A stretch of 23,824 bases of DNA from Cyanobacteria bacterium HKST-UBA02 (GCA_020431945.1 JAGQHH010000577.1:1-23824), one strand, 5' to 3'. Counted from the first letter of the stretch, positions 1 through 7,178 are shown. The notes: a model not told the origin generated them from the letters alone. A program made the numbers and translations.

Positions 1-443
1 GCGCTTTCTCCGGCAAGGACCCGACAAAAGTCGACCGCTCCGCCGCTTATGCCACCCGCTATGTCGCCAAGAACATCGTCGGCGCCGGCCTCGCCGATCG
101 TTGCGAAGTTCAGATCGCTTATGCCATCGGCGTTGCCAGACCGGTCTCTATTCATGTGACCACTTTCGGCACCGGCAAAATCAGCGACGAGGCGATCACC
201 GAGCTGGTCAAGACCCAGTTCGACCTTCGTCCCGCCGCCATCATCGAGACTTTCCAGCTTCGCCAGCTGCCCGCCCGGGCCAAAGACCACCGTTTCTACA
301 GAAATGTGGCTGCCTACGGACATTTCGGCCGGCCGGATCTGGAGCTTCCCTGGGAAAAACTGGATCGGGTAGCGGACCTAAAAAAGTCTCTGGCTCAGGT
401 TCCGTCAGTGCCTGAGCCTAATAGAGTTCAGGTTTGCGACTAA
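1..443 (+). CDS. metK: S-adenosylmethionine synthetase, C-terminal part (cut by window start)
   Basis: The enzyme makes S-adenosylmethionine from methionine and ATP in the cytosol. Reading in frame from base 3, the fragment starts at the conserved [20 protein letters not shown] segment, which carries ATP- and methionine-contacting Asp and Lys residues of MetK. It continues through [20 protein letters not shown] and the C-terminal YGHFGRPD motif and stops with TAA at 441-443. About 146 codons are present out of the roughly 390-400 usual for the family, so the N-terminal two thirds lie upstream of the window. SAM made by this enzyme is the cofactor for the radical-SAM enzyme MiaB encoded at 4837-6201, although the genes are in different transcription units. 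The next gene has its own promoter, so metK is probably the last gene of its operon. Identification is secure; only completeness is limited. Confidence 0.95.
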   Translation, partial: AFSGKDPTKVDRSAAYATRYVAKNIVGAGLADRCEVQIAYAIGVARPVSIHVTTFGTGKISDEAITELVKTQFDLRPAAIIETFQLRQLPARAKDHRFYRNVAAYGHFGRPDLELPWEKLDRVADLKKSLAQVPSVPEPNRVQVCD

Positions 444-462
444 TTCTTGCCCTGGGGTTTAA

Positions 463-487
463 TTGACTGTTTTTCTGCGGATATAAT
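463..487 (+). promoter_or_regulatory. Putative sigma-70-type promoter for the FHA-cyclase gene
   Basis: A perfect TATAAT -10 element lies at 482-487, 29 bases ahead of the ATG at 517. TTGACT at 463-468 resembles a -35 box but is only 13 bases away, which is short. TTAATT at 459-464 has the normal 17-base spacing and a poorer match. The element sits in the 73-bp gap after metK. The -10 call is good; the -35 assignment is uncertain. Confidence 0.45.
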
Positions 488-516
488 AGGAAATTGGTCC
501 CGCGAGTTGGTAACAA

Positions 517-1494
517 ATGATCTCCGGCACTATCAAGGTGAACCCTGACTCGCCGGAAGCGTATTCCGTCGAGTTGGCAGAAGGCGAGACATTGCAGATA
601 GGGCGAAAGCCCTCGCCGGGCGGCATCAAGAAATTGATCCTGCCATATCCCGAGGTATCGGGGCAACACGCCGAGATCCGCTGCAAGCCCGAAGGTTGGA
701 CCATCGTCGATTCCGGGAGCACCAATGGCACTTCCATAAACGGCACCCGCTGCACTCCCGGTCGTGAGTACAGTCTCCGAAATGGCGACAAAGTGCGGAT
801 CGCCCAGTACGAGATTTTTGTCTTCCCGCCGGAGACCGAGCTCGAGCTCGATGATGATCTGGCTGACGACGATACCCAGGATCGTACACAGCTTTCGATC
901 AAATTCATGAATGCCACCATCCTTGTGGGCGACATCCGCAGCTTCACGAGGTTGATGGAGCGTTACCGCTCCGAGCCCGAGCGGGTAATGCAGGTCGCCC
1001 AGCGGGTTTTCGATGCCCTCAATGTCGAGATCAATAAGAATTTCGGATTGCTCGAGAAGATCGCCGGTGATGCAATCATGGCTTACTGGTCCGGGGACAA
1101 TACCAAGGAAGGCTCCCGCCTGCCTGCTTATCAAGCCTGCCTGACGGCGCTGAAGCTGGCCGATCTCACTTGCAAGCTGGCTGCCGACAGGTCTTACTGG
1201 CCGTTCGAGGAGCATCCTCTTCATATCGACATCGCTCTGGCTACCGGTCCGGTGGCTGCCGGCGCTCTCGGTCAGGGCTCGGCCAATCCCAGTGTACTGG
1301 GCGATACGGCCAACCTGGTCTTTCGTCTGGAGAAACTCATCGGCGAGGATACTCCCGGCGATGTCATCGTCGACGGTGTCACTTTCGGTCTCGCCAACGA
1401 CCGCTGCGATTTTAAATTCCTGGGCTCCTACGAGATCAAAGGCAAGAGCAAGCCTGTAGATGTGTACAGGCTGTGTGGTATCAAGGGAAGCTAG
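517..1494 (+). CDS. FHA domain-class III adenylate cyclase fusion
   Basis: This 325-aa soluble protein joins a phosphothreonine-reading FHA domain to a class III nucleotide cyclase that would make cyclic AMP from ATP. The FHA domain (about residues 25-103) keeps Gly29-Arg30, Ser48, His51 and the Thr-Asn-Gly at 69-71. An acidic linker (105-122) leads to the cyclase homology domain (about 130-318). There the two metal-binding aspartates are Asp139 (in VGDIRSFT) and Asp185 (in EKIAGDAIMAYW), and the transition-state pair is Asn266 and Arg270 (in GDTANLVFRLE). Lys181 and Ser259 occupy the purine-specifying positions, consistent with ATP rather than GTP. There is no signal peptide or membrane segment. 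ATG 517 follows a TATAAT promoter, but its Shine-Dalgarno is weak. The stop lies four bases before the TTG start of the downstream glycosidase, suggesting co-transcription. The phosphopeptide ligand and downstream cAMP receptor are not in the window. Confidence 0.88.
   Translation: MISGTIKVNPDSPEAYSVELAEGETLQIGRKPSPGGIKKLILPYPEVSGQHAEIRCKPEGWTIVDSGSTNGTSINGTRCTPGREYSLRNGDKVRIAQYEIFVFPPETELELDDDLADDDTQDRTQLSIKFMNATILVGDIRSFTRLMERYRSEPERVMQVAQRVFDALNVEINKNFGLLEKIAGDAIMAYWSGDNTKEGSRLPAYQACLTALKLADLTCKLAADRSYWPFEEHPLHIDIALATGPVAAGALGQGSANPSVLGDTANLVFRLEKLIGEDTPGDVIVDGVTFGLANDRCDFKFLGSYEIKGKSKPVDVYRLCGIKGS
1483..1490 (+). promoter_or_regulatory. Ribosome binding site deciding the TTG start of the GH3 gene
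   Basis: AAGGGAAG lies 8 bases ahead of TTG 1499 and overlaps the last codons of the cyclase gene. The alternative ATG at 1460 has only a weak purine tract upstream and would force a 35-base overlap with the preceding gene, so TTG is preferred. Confidence 0.5.
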
Positions 1495-1498
1495 TCCG

Positions 1499-3079
1499 TT
1501 GCCTGAGTATTCTGAGCTCGATAAGTCGGTCGGCAGGCTCATTGCCGGAAGGCTTCCCGGTCTCGAGCTCGAAGAAGAGCGCCGGCGGGCGCTCGCTGAT
1601 GGTATCCTGGGTGGTATCACCCTCTTCGCGGAGAACTGCTCTGATCTGGAGCAACTGGCTTCTCTTACTGCCGATATCGTCGAGACTTCCGGGCATGTGC
1701 CGGTGCTCACCGTCGATCAGGAAGGTGGTGCCGTGCAGCGTTTCGCCGGTGTTCTGACACCGCTTCCCTCGCCCATGGCTCTCGCCGCTACCGGCTCCCC
1801 GGAGACTCTGGCGGCGGTTACCAGAATCAGCGCCGAACAGCTCAAGCTCCTGGGCTTCAATTGTCTTCTCGCACCGGTGCTTGATGTAATCAGCAATCCC
1901 AGTAACCCGATCGTATGCACCCGCTCTTTCGGGACCGTCCACCAGCTCTGCCGGAACCTCGGCGAGATCGTCGCCAGGACCATCAGTGAAGTGGGTCTGG
2001 TGCCGGTGGGCAAGCACTTTCCCGGTCATGGCGCCACCCGCGAGGACTCGCATGAGGATCTGGCTGTCAGCAAAGTCGATCTCGAGAGACTCTGGGGTGT
2101 GGATCTGGCGCCATTCAAAGATTGTCTGCCGGTTCTTCCGGCGGTGCTCACCGGGCATATCTGGGTCCAGGCTGTCGATGAAGAGCCGCTTCCTGCCAGT
2201 CTCTCGAAAAGAATCACTACTTCCATTCTCAGGGAGTATCTCGGATTCGACGGTATCATCATGACCGACGATCTGACCATGAAAGGAATCACCGGGCACT
2301 ACGGTATGGGGGAGGCGGCGGTGATGGCCATCGAGGCCGGTGCCGATCTGCTTCTCGTCTGCGGTACTTTCGAAGAGTCCGAGGAAGCACGCCGGGCGAT
2401 TGTGGAAGCGGTCAAGTCCGGTCGCCTGAGCGAGTCGCGTATCGCCGCTTCGCTCAAGCGCTTGAAAGGCAAATTCGGACGGCGTCCCCAGACGACCTCG
2501 CCAGCCAAGAATAAAGGACGTTTCGCCAGGCTGAAGAAACATATTGAAGTGTCCCGGGCTATCTCGGAAGAGGCATCGCTTGAAGCGATAACAGCAACCC
2601 GGGGGAGCGCTCATCTGCTTAACAGCGGAGCCTGGAAAGTTTTAGTTCCCAGCCATCCCCGTTACAGTCTCGATCTGGCCCGGTATCTCAATGAGCGTCT
2701 GGAGGAGCCGGTCGAGGAGATCCGTTACAGTCTCGAGCCCACCTTCGAGGAAGCTCAGGAGATCGCCCGGTCCTGCCAGGACTGCAACTGTCTTTTCGTG
2801 ACTTTCCGCTGTCTGATCAATCGCGAGCAGATGCGGGTGGGCCAGATGGTGGCAGATTCTTGCAAGGGCAAAAAGATCGCCATAACCACCGACACGCCTT
2901 TCGACCTGGATGGACTTCCCGACTGGCCGACTGTAATCGCCTCGTTCGATCCGAGCGATCAGGCTATGATAGCTTTAGCACGCGTGCTCACCGGGGAGCT
3001 TCGAGCTCGCCATTCTACCTATATGCAGTTCCTCTACGAGGGGCTCAAAAGGCTGAGAGAGCAATCTTTCAGTCAGTGA
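1499..3079 (+). CDS. nagZ: Glycoside hydrolase family 3 protein, NagZ-type beta-N-acetylhexosaminidase
   Basis: NagZ-type enzymes remove N-acetylglucosamine from muropeptides during cell-wall recycling. From TTG 1499 the protein is 526 aa. Its TIM-barrel part (about 1-320) shows TVDQEGG at 71-77, KHFPGHG at 172-178 followed by Asp183 and His185 (the Asp-His acid/base dyad typical of the NagZ subgroup), and the nucleophile Asp257 in the IIMTDDLTM segment. About 190 further residues form a C-terminal alpha/beta domain of the GH3 C type, which the short proteobacterial NagZ lacks and which Bacillus-type NagZ has. I see no signal peptide, so a cytosolic location is likely, although an earlier ATG at 1460 would add 13 residues including two Cys. 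It follows the cyclase gene after 4 bases. Substrate assignment rests on motifs; other GH3 beta-glycosidases are less likely because the Asp-His motif is intact. Confidence 0.85.
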   Translation: MPEYSELDKSVGRLIAGRLPGLELEEERRRALADGILGGITLFAENCSDLEQLASLTADIVETSGHVPVLTVDQEGGAVQRFAGVLTPLPSPMALAATGSPETLAAVTRISAEQLKLLGFNCLLAPVLDVISNPSNPIVCTRSFGTVHQLCRNLGEIVARTISEVGLVPVGKHFPGHGATREDSHEDLAVSKVDLERLWGVDLAPFKDCLPVLPAVLTGHIWVQAVDEEPLPASLSKRITTSILREYLGFDGIIMTDDLTMKGITGHYGMGEAAVMAIEAGADLLLVCGTFEESEEARRAIVEAVKSGRLSESRIAASLKRLKGKFGRRPQTTSPAKNKGRFARLKKHIEVSRAISEEASLEAITATRGSAHLLNSGAWKVLVPSHPRYSLDLARYLNERLEEPVEEIRYSLEPTFEEAQEIARSCQDCNCLFVTFRCLINREQMRVGQMVADSCKGKKIAITTDTPFDLDGLPDWPTVIASFDPSDQAMIALARVLTGELRARHSTYMQFLYEGLKRLREQSFSQ

Positions 3080-3083
3080 TCAA

Positions 3084-3245
3084 ATGACCGAGAGCGATGA
3101 GAAAAATTCCCGGGTGATGGCCTATCTCAAAAAGGTAGGCAAGCTCATGATCTTGTTCGTGATCCTGGGCTGTGTACTGCTCACTTTTGCAGTATGGCTC
3201 GTATCGAGCGTCATTTCCCAGAATCTTGCCCAGTACGGACTGTAA
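3084..3245 (+). CDS. Small single-span membrane protein, 53 aa
   Basis: ATG 3084 opens a 53-codon frame that ends with TAA at 3243-3245. The protein begins MTESDEKNSRVMAYLKKVGK, a charged and probably cytosolic stretch. It continues with a strongly hydrophobic segment of about 24 residues (positions 22-45, starting LMILFVILG) and a short polar tail ending AQYGL. The start is 4 bases after the stop of the glycosidase gene, so it probably belongs to that operon. Its Shine-Dalgarno is poor and translation may be coupled. The last 35 bases overlap the 3' end of the convergent heme oxygenase gene on the other strand. I do not recognise the family. Charged N-terminus, clean transmembrane segment and operon position favour a real gene over chance. 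Confidence 0.6.
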   Translation: MTESDEKNSRVMAYLKKVGKLMILFVILGCVLLTFAVWLVSSVISQNLAQYGL

Positions 3246-3873
3246 TCAGCTCGTTGCCCATCTGGAAGAAAGCAGCGAAGGTTCGTTTTGCCGCCTCGAC
3301 AATGGCGTTCTCTTCGTTTTCGTCGAAGCCCGCCTCATTCATGGTGGCTTTGAAATCCAGCCAGTATTTCATCTGATTCTCCTGATAGCGATCGAAATAG
3401 CTGGCGCCCTGGCGGGTGCTCAGACCGAGACCGTCTCTCAGTTTGCCGGCCATATACTTGGCGCCATGGGTGCTGCCCTCGAGAACATAGAGAATGCCCA
3501 GAAGGGCGCAGGGCTGATTGTCCCGCAACTGTTCCATGTCGGCTATGAGCCTGGCCGCTCCCGGGACTGCTTCGGATCGATCGGCATCGATGTCGAAATG
3601 AGCGAGATCGCCCTCGAGATTCTCCAGGTCGAGATGCCGCTTCTTCAAGACACTCTTGATCTTTTCGGAAGCGGGGGTAGCCAGCAGGCTGGCCTTTTCC
3701 AGATTGGCGGCGAGATGTTTGTGAAGCAGATAGAGCTGGCTCAAATAAGCTGTATATGCCGGTCTCTCGATTCTTCCCGAACCCAGGAGCTTCTGGAACT
3801 CATGGGCTTCGGTGGCATCATGCAGGGGTCTGGTGCCTTCTTTGAGAGTCTCCATTATGGTTTTGTTCTGCAT
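3211..3873 (-). CDS. Heme oxygenase (biliverdin-producing)
   Basis: Heme oxygenase opens heme to biliverdin, CO and ferrous iron using reductant and oxygen. The 220-aa protein has the usual length of soluble bacterial enzymes and no C-terminal membrane anchor. His18 in the LKEGTRPLHDATEA segment is the expected proximal heme ligand. The distal helix is recognisable as LGILYVLEGSTHGAKYMAG (125-143), where the family usually has YVLEGSTLGG, so its glycine-rich part is somewhat diverged. The gene starts one base after the stop of sua5 and uses AGGA in the end of that gene as ribosome binding site, so it is the third gene of the miaB-sua5 operon. Whether it serves iron release or makes a biliverdin chromophore cannot be told here. 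No phytochrome or bilin reductase is in view. Confidence 0.85.
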   Translation of the reverse strand: MQNKTIMETLKEGTRPLHDATEAHEFQKLLGSGRIERPAYTAYLSQLYLLHKHLAANLEKASLLATPASEKIKSVLKKRHLDLENLEGDLAHFDIDADRSEAVPGAARLIADMEQLRDNQPCALLGILYVLEGSTHGAKYMAGKLRDGLGLSTRQGASYFDRYQENQMKYWLDFKATMNEAGFDENEENAIVEAAKRTFAAFFQMGNELITVRTGQDSGK

Positions 3874-3874
3874 C

Positions 3875-4840
3875 TCAATCCTTCCTGAAAGCTGCTCTGA
3901 TTAGCCTGTCTCTGACGCCGTCCCATTCGGGATCTTCCGGCGGCGATTCGACTACGATCCAGTCCGGAGCAGTCGTGTCGAGGGAGCGAAGGCTGGCATA
4001 GAGATCTTTGCCGTAATCCTCGCGATTTCTTTCCGCCACTATCCATGACGAAGAGAACGTCCCGGGGCGCTGACGGAAAGAGAGTACCGCCGCGGTTTTG
4101 TTCTGAGAGGCGAGCTCGCCGAGAAAGCGGTCCAGATCGCCTTCCTGGACTATGACCAGGGGACGGCTCGGGGCGTAGTGGCTTTTCATCGAGCCCGGGG
4201 CTCTCGGTGTCTCGACTCCGGATTTTGCCGAATCGAGAGCGAGAGCGTTTCTTATCGCCGTCTCGGTAATCTGCCCGGGTCGAAGAATCCGCCAGCTCTC
4301 TCCGGTGAGATCGACGATGGTGGACTCGATACCCACCTGGCAGGGACCGCCGTCCAGGACATAGCTCACCTCGTCCCCGAACTCGGCAGCCACGTCCTCG
4401 GCTCGCGTGGGGCTGAGGCGGCCGAATTTGTTTGCCGAGGGAGCCGCGATCCCGCAAGAAGCGGCTTTCTCAATCAGCTCGAGAGCCAGAGGATGACCGG
4501 GAATTCGCAAGCCCACGGTATCCTGACCGCCGGTCACCTGATTGAGAACACCTTCTTTGCGCCGGAGTACAAGTGTGAGGGGTCCCGGCCAGAACGATTC
4601 GGCCAGGACGAAAGCTGTGTCGGGGATGGCCACGGCCCACTCCGAGAGCATGCTGACGTCGTGAATATGAACGATCACCGGATGGTCCGTCGGTCTTCCC
4701 TTGGCTCTATAGAGCCGGGCCAGGGCATCAGGGCTGGTGGCGTCGGCACCGAGTCCGTAGACCGTTTCGGTGGGAAATGCCACCAGCTCTCCCCTGTTGA
4801 TGAGATCGGCGGCGAGCTCGATATCTTTGCCGATGCTCAT
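3875..4840 (-). CDS. tsaC/sua5: Threonylcarbamoyl-AMP synthase, Sua5/YrdC family with C-terminal Sua5 domain
   Basis: The enzyme forms threonylcarbamoyl-AMP from threonine, bicarbonate and ATP, the first step of t6A37 modification in tRNAs reading ANN codons. The 321-aa protein has a YrdC domain (about 5-205) with FPTETVYGLGADA at 22-34, KGRP at 47-50, APSANKFGRLSPT at 133-145 and STIVDLT at 173-179. A linker with HYAP at 221-224 follows, then a smaller Sua5 domain to the end. That two-domain form distinguishes it from the short TsaC of enterobacteria. ATG 4840 overlaps the miaB stop as ATGA. A longer frame from 4885 exists but would sit inside miaB, and the family normally begins just ahead of the YrdC core. 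It is followed by heme oxygenase after one base. Confidence 0.92.
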   Translation of the reverse strand: MSIGKDIELAADLINRGELVAFPTETVYGLGADATSPDALARLYRAKGRPTDHPVIVHIHDVSMLSEWAVAIPDTAFVLAESFWPGPLTLVLRRKEGVLNQVTGGQDTVGLRIPGHPLALELIEKAASCGIAAPSANKFGRLSPTRAEDVAAEFGDEVSYVLDGGPCQVGIESTIVDLTGESWRILRPGQITETAIRNALALDSAKSGVETPRAPGSMKSHYAPSRPLVIVQEGDLDRFLGELASQNKTAAVLSFRQRPGTFSSSWIVAERNREDYGKDLYASLRSLDTTAPDWIVVESPPEDPEWDGVRDRLIRAAFRKD

Positions 4841-6201
4841 TGGTCCGAATTTAAAGCTCCCCTTAAGGCCCCTCTCAAGGCCCATGGATTAGCGCTGGTG
4901 ATCTCGACATCCACCAGGGTTCCTTTGAGGCTCTCGGGACCTTCGAAATTGACGAGTTTGTTTGTTCTGGTGCGGCCGGTGAGGCGCTCCGGATTTCTTT
5001 CGCTCTGTCCTTCCACCAGGACTTCCACTGTTTTGCCGAGATAACGTTTGTTGCGGCGGTGGCTGACCTCGCTCACCACGGTGTTGAGAAAGCGCAGGCG
5101 CTCGTATTTCTCTTCTTCGGGTATCTGAGCCGGCCAGTTCGCCGAGGGGGTATGGGGGCGCGGCGAATAAGCGGCAGTATTGCAGGAGTCGAAGCAGATC
5201 TCTTCCACCAGCCTGACAGTGTTCATGAATTCGTTTTCGGTCTCCCCGGGGAAACCGACTATGAGATCCGAGGTGATGGCAGCATCCGGGATTCTCTTTC
5301 TGATTCTCTCCACCACACGCCTGTAGGCGTCGACATCGTGTCCCCGGGCCATGCGTCTGAGGGTGCGATCGTCGCCTGCCTGGATGGGGATATGGAAATA
5401 TTCGCAGGCAGAGGGCACTTCTTTAACGGCATCGATGATCGCGTCTTGCAGATCTCTGGGGTGCCCGGTGATGAAGCGGATTCTCTTGATCGGCTCGAAA
5501 CGTCCGGTAAGGCGAATGAGCTCGCCGAGATTGGTGACCGGATCGAGATCGTGACCGTAAGCAGTGACATTCTGACCCAGGAAGGTGACTTCCTTATAGC
5601 CTGCTCCGGCGAGATCTTCCACTTCCAGCATGATCTCTTCCGGAGTGCGGCTCTTCTCCCGTCCCCGGACATAGGGCACGATGCAATAGGTACAGTTGTA
5701 ATCGCAGCCATAGATTACCGAGACCCAGGCGCTGAAGTCGCTCTGTCTGATCACCGGCAACTCGGGAAGGTCTTCGGGCAGTTCCTGGAAGACTTCCACG
5801 ACTCTCCGGCGCTCGTCTCTGGCGCGGACCACCAGGTCGGGAAGGCGGTGGAGATTATGGGTGCCGAAAACGATGTCGACATAAGGAGCGCGCTTGATCA
5901 TCGCTTCGCCGGCATCCTGGGCGACACAGCCTCCTACGGCGATGAGGGCGCCTTCCTTGCTGTCCTTGATCTTGCGCCAGGCGCCCAGATAGCTGTAGAC
6001 CTTGTCCTCGGCGCCTTCTCTGATGGCGCAGGTGTTGAGGATCATCAAATCGGCGGATTTCAGATCGGCTGTCTGGCTGTAGCCGATCTCATCGAGAAGA
6101 CCGAGCATATGCTCGGAGTCGGATTTATTCATCTGGCAGCCGAAAGTCTCGACATAGACTTTCCCTGCGGTTTTCTTCTTGTCTTTTGTAATCGCTGTCA
6201 T
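4837..6201 (-). CDS. miaB: tRNA-2-methylthio-N6-dimethylallyladenosine synthase (MiaB)
   Basis: MiaB adds the 2-methylthio group to i6A37 of tRNAs reading UNN codons, using two SAM molecules and a sacrificial iron-sulfur cluster. The 454-aa protein shows the complete three-domain layout. The N-terminal methylthiotransferase domain has Cys22 (ETFGCQMN), Cys58 (LNTCAIRE) and Cys92 (VGGCVAQ) for one 4Fe-4S cluster. The radical-SAM domain has Cys166, Cys170 and Cys173 in YGCDYNCTYCIVPYVRGRE. A C-terminal TRAM domain (about 380-440, LVEGQSERNPERLTGRTRTN) binds tRNA. The CAIREGAEDKV and CIVPYVRGRE signatures mark MiaB rather than RimO or MtaB. It is the first recognisable gene of a minus-strand operon and ends in an ATGA overlap with sua5. 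No clear Shine-Dalgarno precedes ATG 6201. Confidence 0.95.
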   Translation of the reverse strand: MTAITKDKKKTAGKVYVETFGCQMNKSDSEHMLGLLDEIGYSQTADLKSADLMILNTCAIREGAEDKVYSYLGAWRKIKDSKEGALIAVGGCVAQDAGEAMIKRAPYVDIVFGTHNLHRLPDLVVRARDERRRVVEVFQELPEDLPELPVIRQSDFSAWVSVIYGCDYNCTYCIVPYVRGREKSRTPEEIMLEVEDLAGAGYKEVTFLGQNVTAYGHDLDPVTNLGELIRLTGRFEPIKRIRFITGHPRDLQDAIIDAVKEVPSACEYFHIPIQAGDDRTLRRMARGHDVDAYRRVVERIRKRIPDAAITSDLIVGFPGETENEFMNTVRLVEEICFDSCNTAAYSPRPHTPSANWPAQIPEEEKYERLRFLNTVVSEVSHRRNKRYLGKTVEVLVEGQSERNPERLTGRTRTNKLVNFEGPESLKGTLVDVEITSANPWALRGALRGALNSDQ

Positions 6202-6253
6202 CGGTTCGAACCAGGCTGTTGCGCTAGTTTACTAGATGTCGAGTATTAGCGCT

Positions 6254-6270
6254 CGGGGATCGAGCCCCCG
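6254..6270. other. GC-rich hairpin in the miaB upstream region
   Basis: CGGGG at 6254-6258 and CCCCG at 6266-6270 form a 5-bp stem closing a 7-base loop (ATCGAGC). It lies in the 81-bp gap between the short ORF ending at 6283 and the miaB start at 6201. There is no T-tract on either side, so it is not a convincing intrinsic terminator. It could be a leader structure of the miaB transcript. Confidence 0.3.
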
Positions 6271-6282
6271 GTTGACCGAATA

Positions 6283-6471
6283 TTACAGGCTTTGTTTTTT
6301 GATCGACTCGATTTCCTGGATCTGGCGGCAGAAAGAGTCGAAAGAGTTCTTCAGCCATTCGATGCGTTCGCTGTGGCTGGCAGGCGGGATCAGGTCGTTG
6401 TTTCCGCCTGAGAAGATTACCCGGTGCTCGCCGTTCTCGTTTTTAGCGATGGTCAGTTCTAGGGTATGCAC
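6283..6471 (-). CDS. Short hypothetical protein, possibly 5'-truncated
   Basis: A GTG at 6471 opens a 62-codon frame ending with TAA at 6283. The predicted protein begins MHTLELTIAKNENGEHRVIF and ends RQIQEIESIKKQSL. It has no membrane segment or known motif. Codon choice (ATC, AAC, CTG, GAC, GAG favoured) matches neighbouring real genes, which argues for coding. The same frame stays open for another 48 codons upstream, to a stop at 6616-6618, with similar codon use but no ATG, GTG or TTG. Either the GTG is the true start, or this is the remnant of a longer gene that lost its 5' end. It lies 81 bp upstream of miaB on the same strand. Family unknown. Confidence 0.45.
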   Translation of the reverse strand: MHTLELTIAKNENGEHRVIFSGGNNDLIPPASHSERIEWLKNSFDSFCRQIQEIESIKKQSL

Positions 6472-6617
6472 GTCGGAGTTCTCGTAAGTTTGAGGGGTGC
6501 CATAATAGCAGGTGGAGCCGAGCCTGGAATCGCCAGGCCCGTGCGGGACGCTTTCCGGAAGCCAGAAGTAATGAGGGCTACAGCGGCTTCCCCGGAAGGA
6601 TTTCTTACAGGATTTTT
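6472..6617. other. Intergenic region with inverted repeats ahead of the lipoprotein gene
   Basis: Two hairpins are visible: CCTGG/CCAGG at 6523-6537 with a 5-base loop, and GGAAGCC at 6557-6563 with GGCTTCC at 6585-6591 around a 21-base loop. ACAGGA at 6607-6612 is the likely ribosome binding site for ATG 6618. No convincing promoter is seen. The minus strand remains an open frame here (see the 6283-6471 entry). Confidence 0.35.
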
Positions 6618-7178
6618 ATGAAAGTGAATGCAATCGGATTCATCTCTGCGCTTCTTGTTCTTGTGCTGGGCGGTTGCGGGGCGAACGCGAACAGGTTCGC
6701 ACAGACCATGGCGGTGGAATCGCCGGATCTGGCCAGACCCGGGAAATTCGAATGCGAGTCGTTTTCATTCAGCTATCCGGGCAACTGGCAGATCGATATG
6801 AAGAGACATCTTGCCAATCAGATCTATGAAGATATGGTGCGCATCAGGGCGGGCAAGTCGCCGATGGCAAGCTCGATCGATATAACACTCTTCAACTCTC
6901 CATACAGTGAGAGCTTTGCTGCCGATCTGGTGAACCAGGTCGGTACTGCCGGAGTACCGGCCTCGGACAAGCCCGCTCCCATCGCCTGGGGCGGTATAGA
7001 GGGGCTCGGCCAGAAGACCAGGCTCGATCCCGGGGATCTCGTATACAGCTATTTTTTCTGCCCCGCCGGTGGTGGCAAGAAAATGCTCGTCGTTCATTAT
7101 GGCGGATCGAATAAGGTAATGTCTAAGACACAGAGCGGCTTCGATCTGATCGAGAGGACTTTCAAGCTCAATAAGTGA
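6618..7178 (+). CDS. Predicted lipoprotein of unknown function
   Basis: This 186-aa protein starts with a classic lipoprotein signal: Lys2, a hydrophobic core (ISALLVLVL) and the lipobox LGGC with Cys20 as the lipidation site. The mature part has a FECESFSFSYPGNWQIDM segment (43-60), a pattern (F-x-F-x-Y-P-x-x-W) common in small secreted PsbP-like or stress-related domains. I cannot assign a family, however. A Gly-rich turn (PAGGGKKMLVVHYGG) and a C-terminal helix (FDLIERTFKLNK) follow. ATG 6618 has ACAGGA five bases upstream. The end overlaps the convergent TadE-like gene by 11 bases. It would sit in the inner or outer membrane facing the periplasm. Confidence 0.8.
   Translation: MKVNAIGFISALLVLVLGGCGANANRFAQTMAVESPDLARPGKFECESFSFSYPGNWQIDMKRHLANQIYEDMVRIRAGKSPMASSIDITLFNSPYSESFAADLVNQVGTAGVPASDKPAPIAWGGIEGLGQKTRLDPGDLVYSYFFCPAGGGKKMLVVHYGGSNKVMSKTQSGFDLIERTFKLNK

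Noticed and set aside
418..1710. Long open frame on the minus strand opposite the FHA-cyclase gene
   Set aside because: It is antisense to a gene with complete family motifs and shows no recognisable domain; long antisense frames are expected from the GC-rich codon bias here.
6203..6212. GGTTCGAACC resembling a tRNA T-loop or attachment site core
   Set aside because: It is simply a short palindrome just upstream of miaB; flanks do not pair as a T-stem and no integrase is nearby.
5059..6249. 396-codon plus-strand frame opposite miaB
   Set aside because: miaB on the other strand has all its conserved cysteines and a TRAM domain; the plus-strand translation has no motif.
6254..6270. Five-bp stem with seven-base loop resembling a tRNA T-arm
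   Set aside because: No matching acceptor 5' strand, anticodon arm or D-arm is found upstream on either strand, and the loop ATCGAGC lacks the TTC start.
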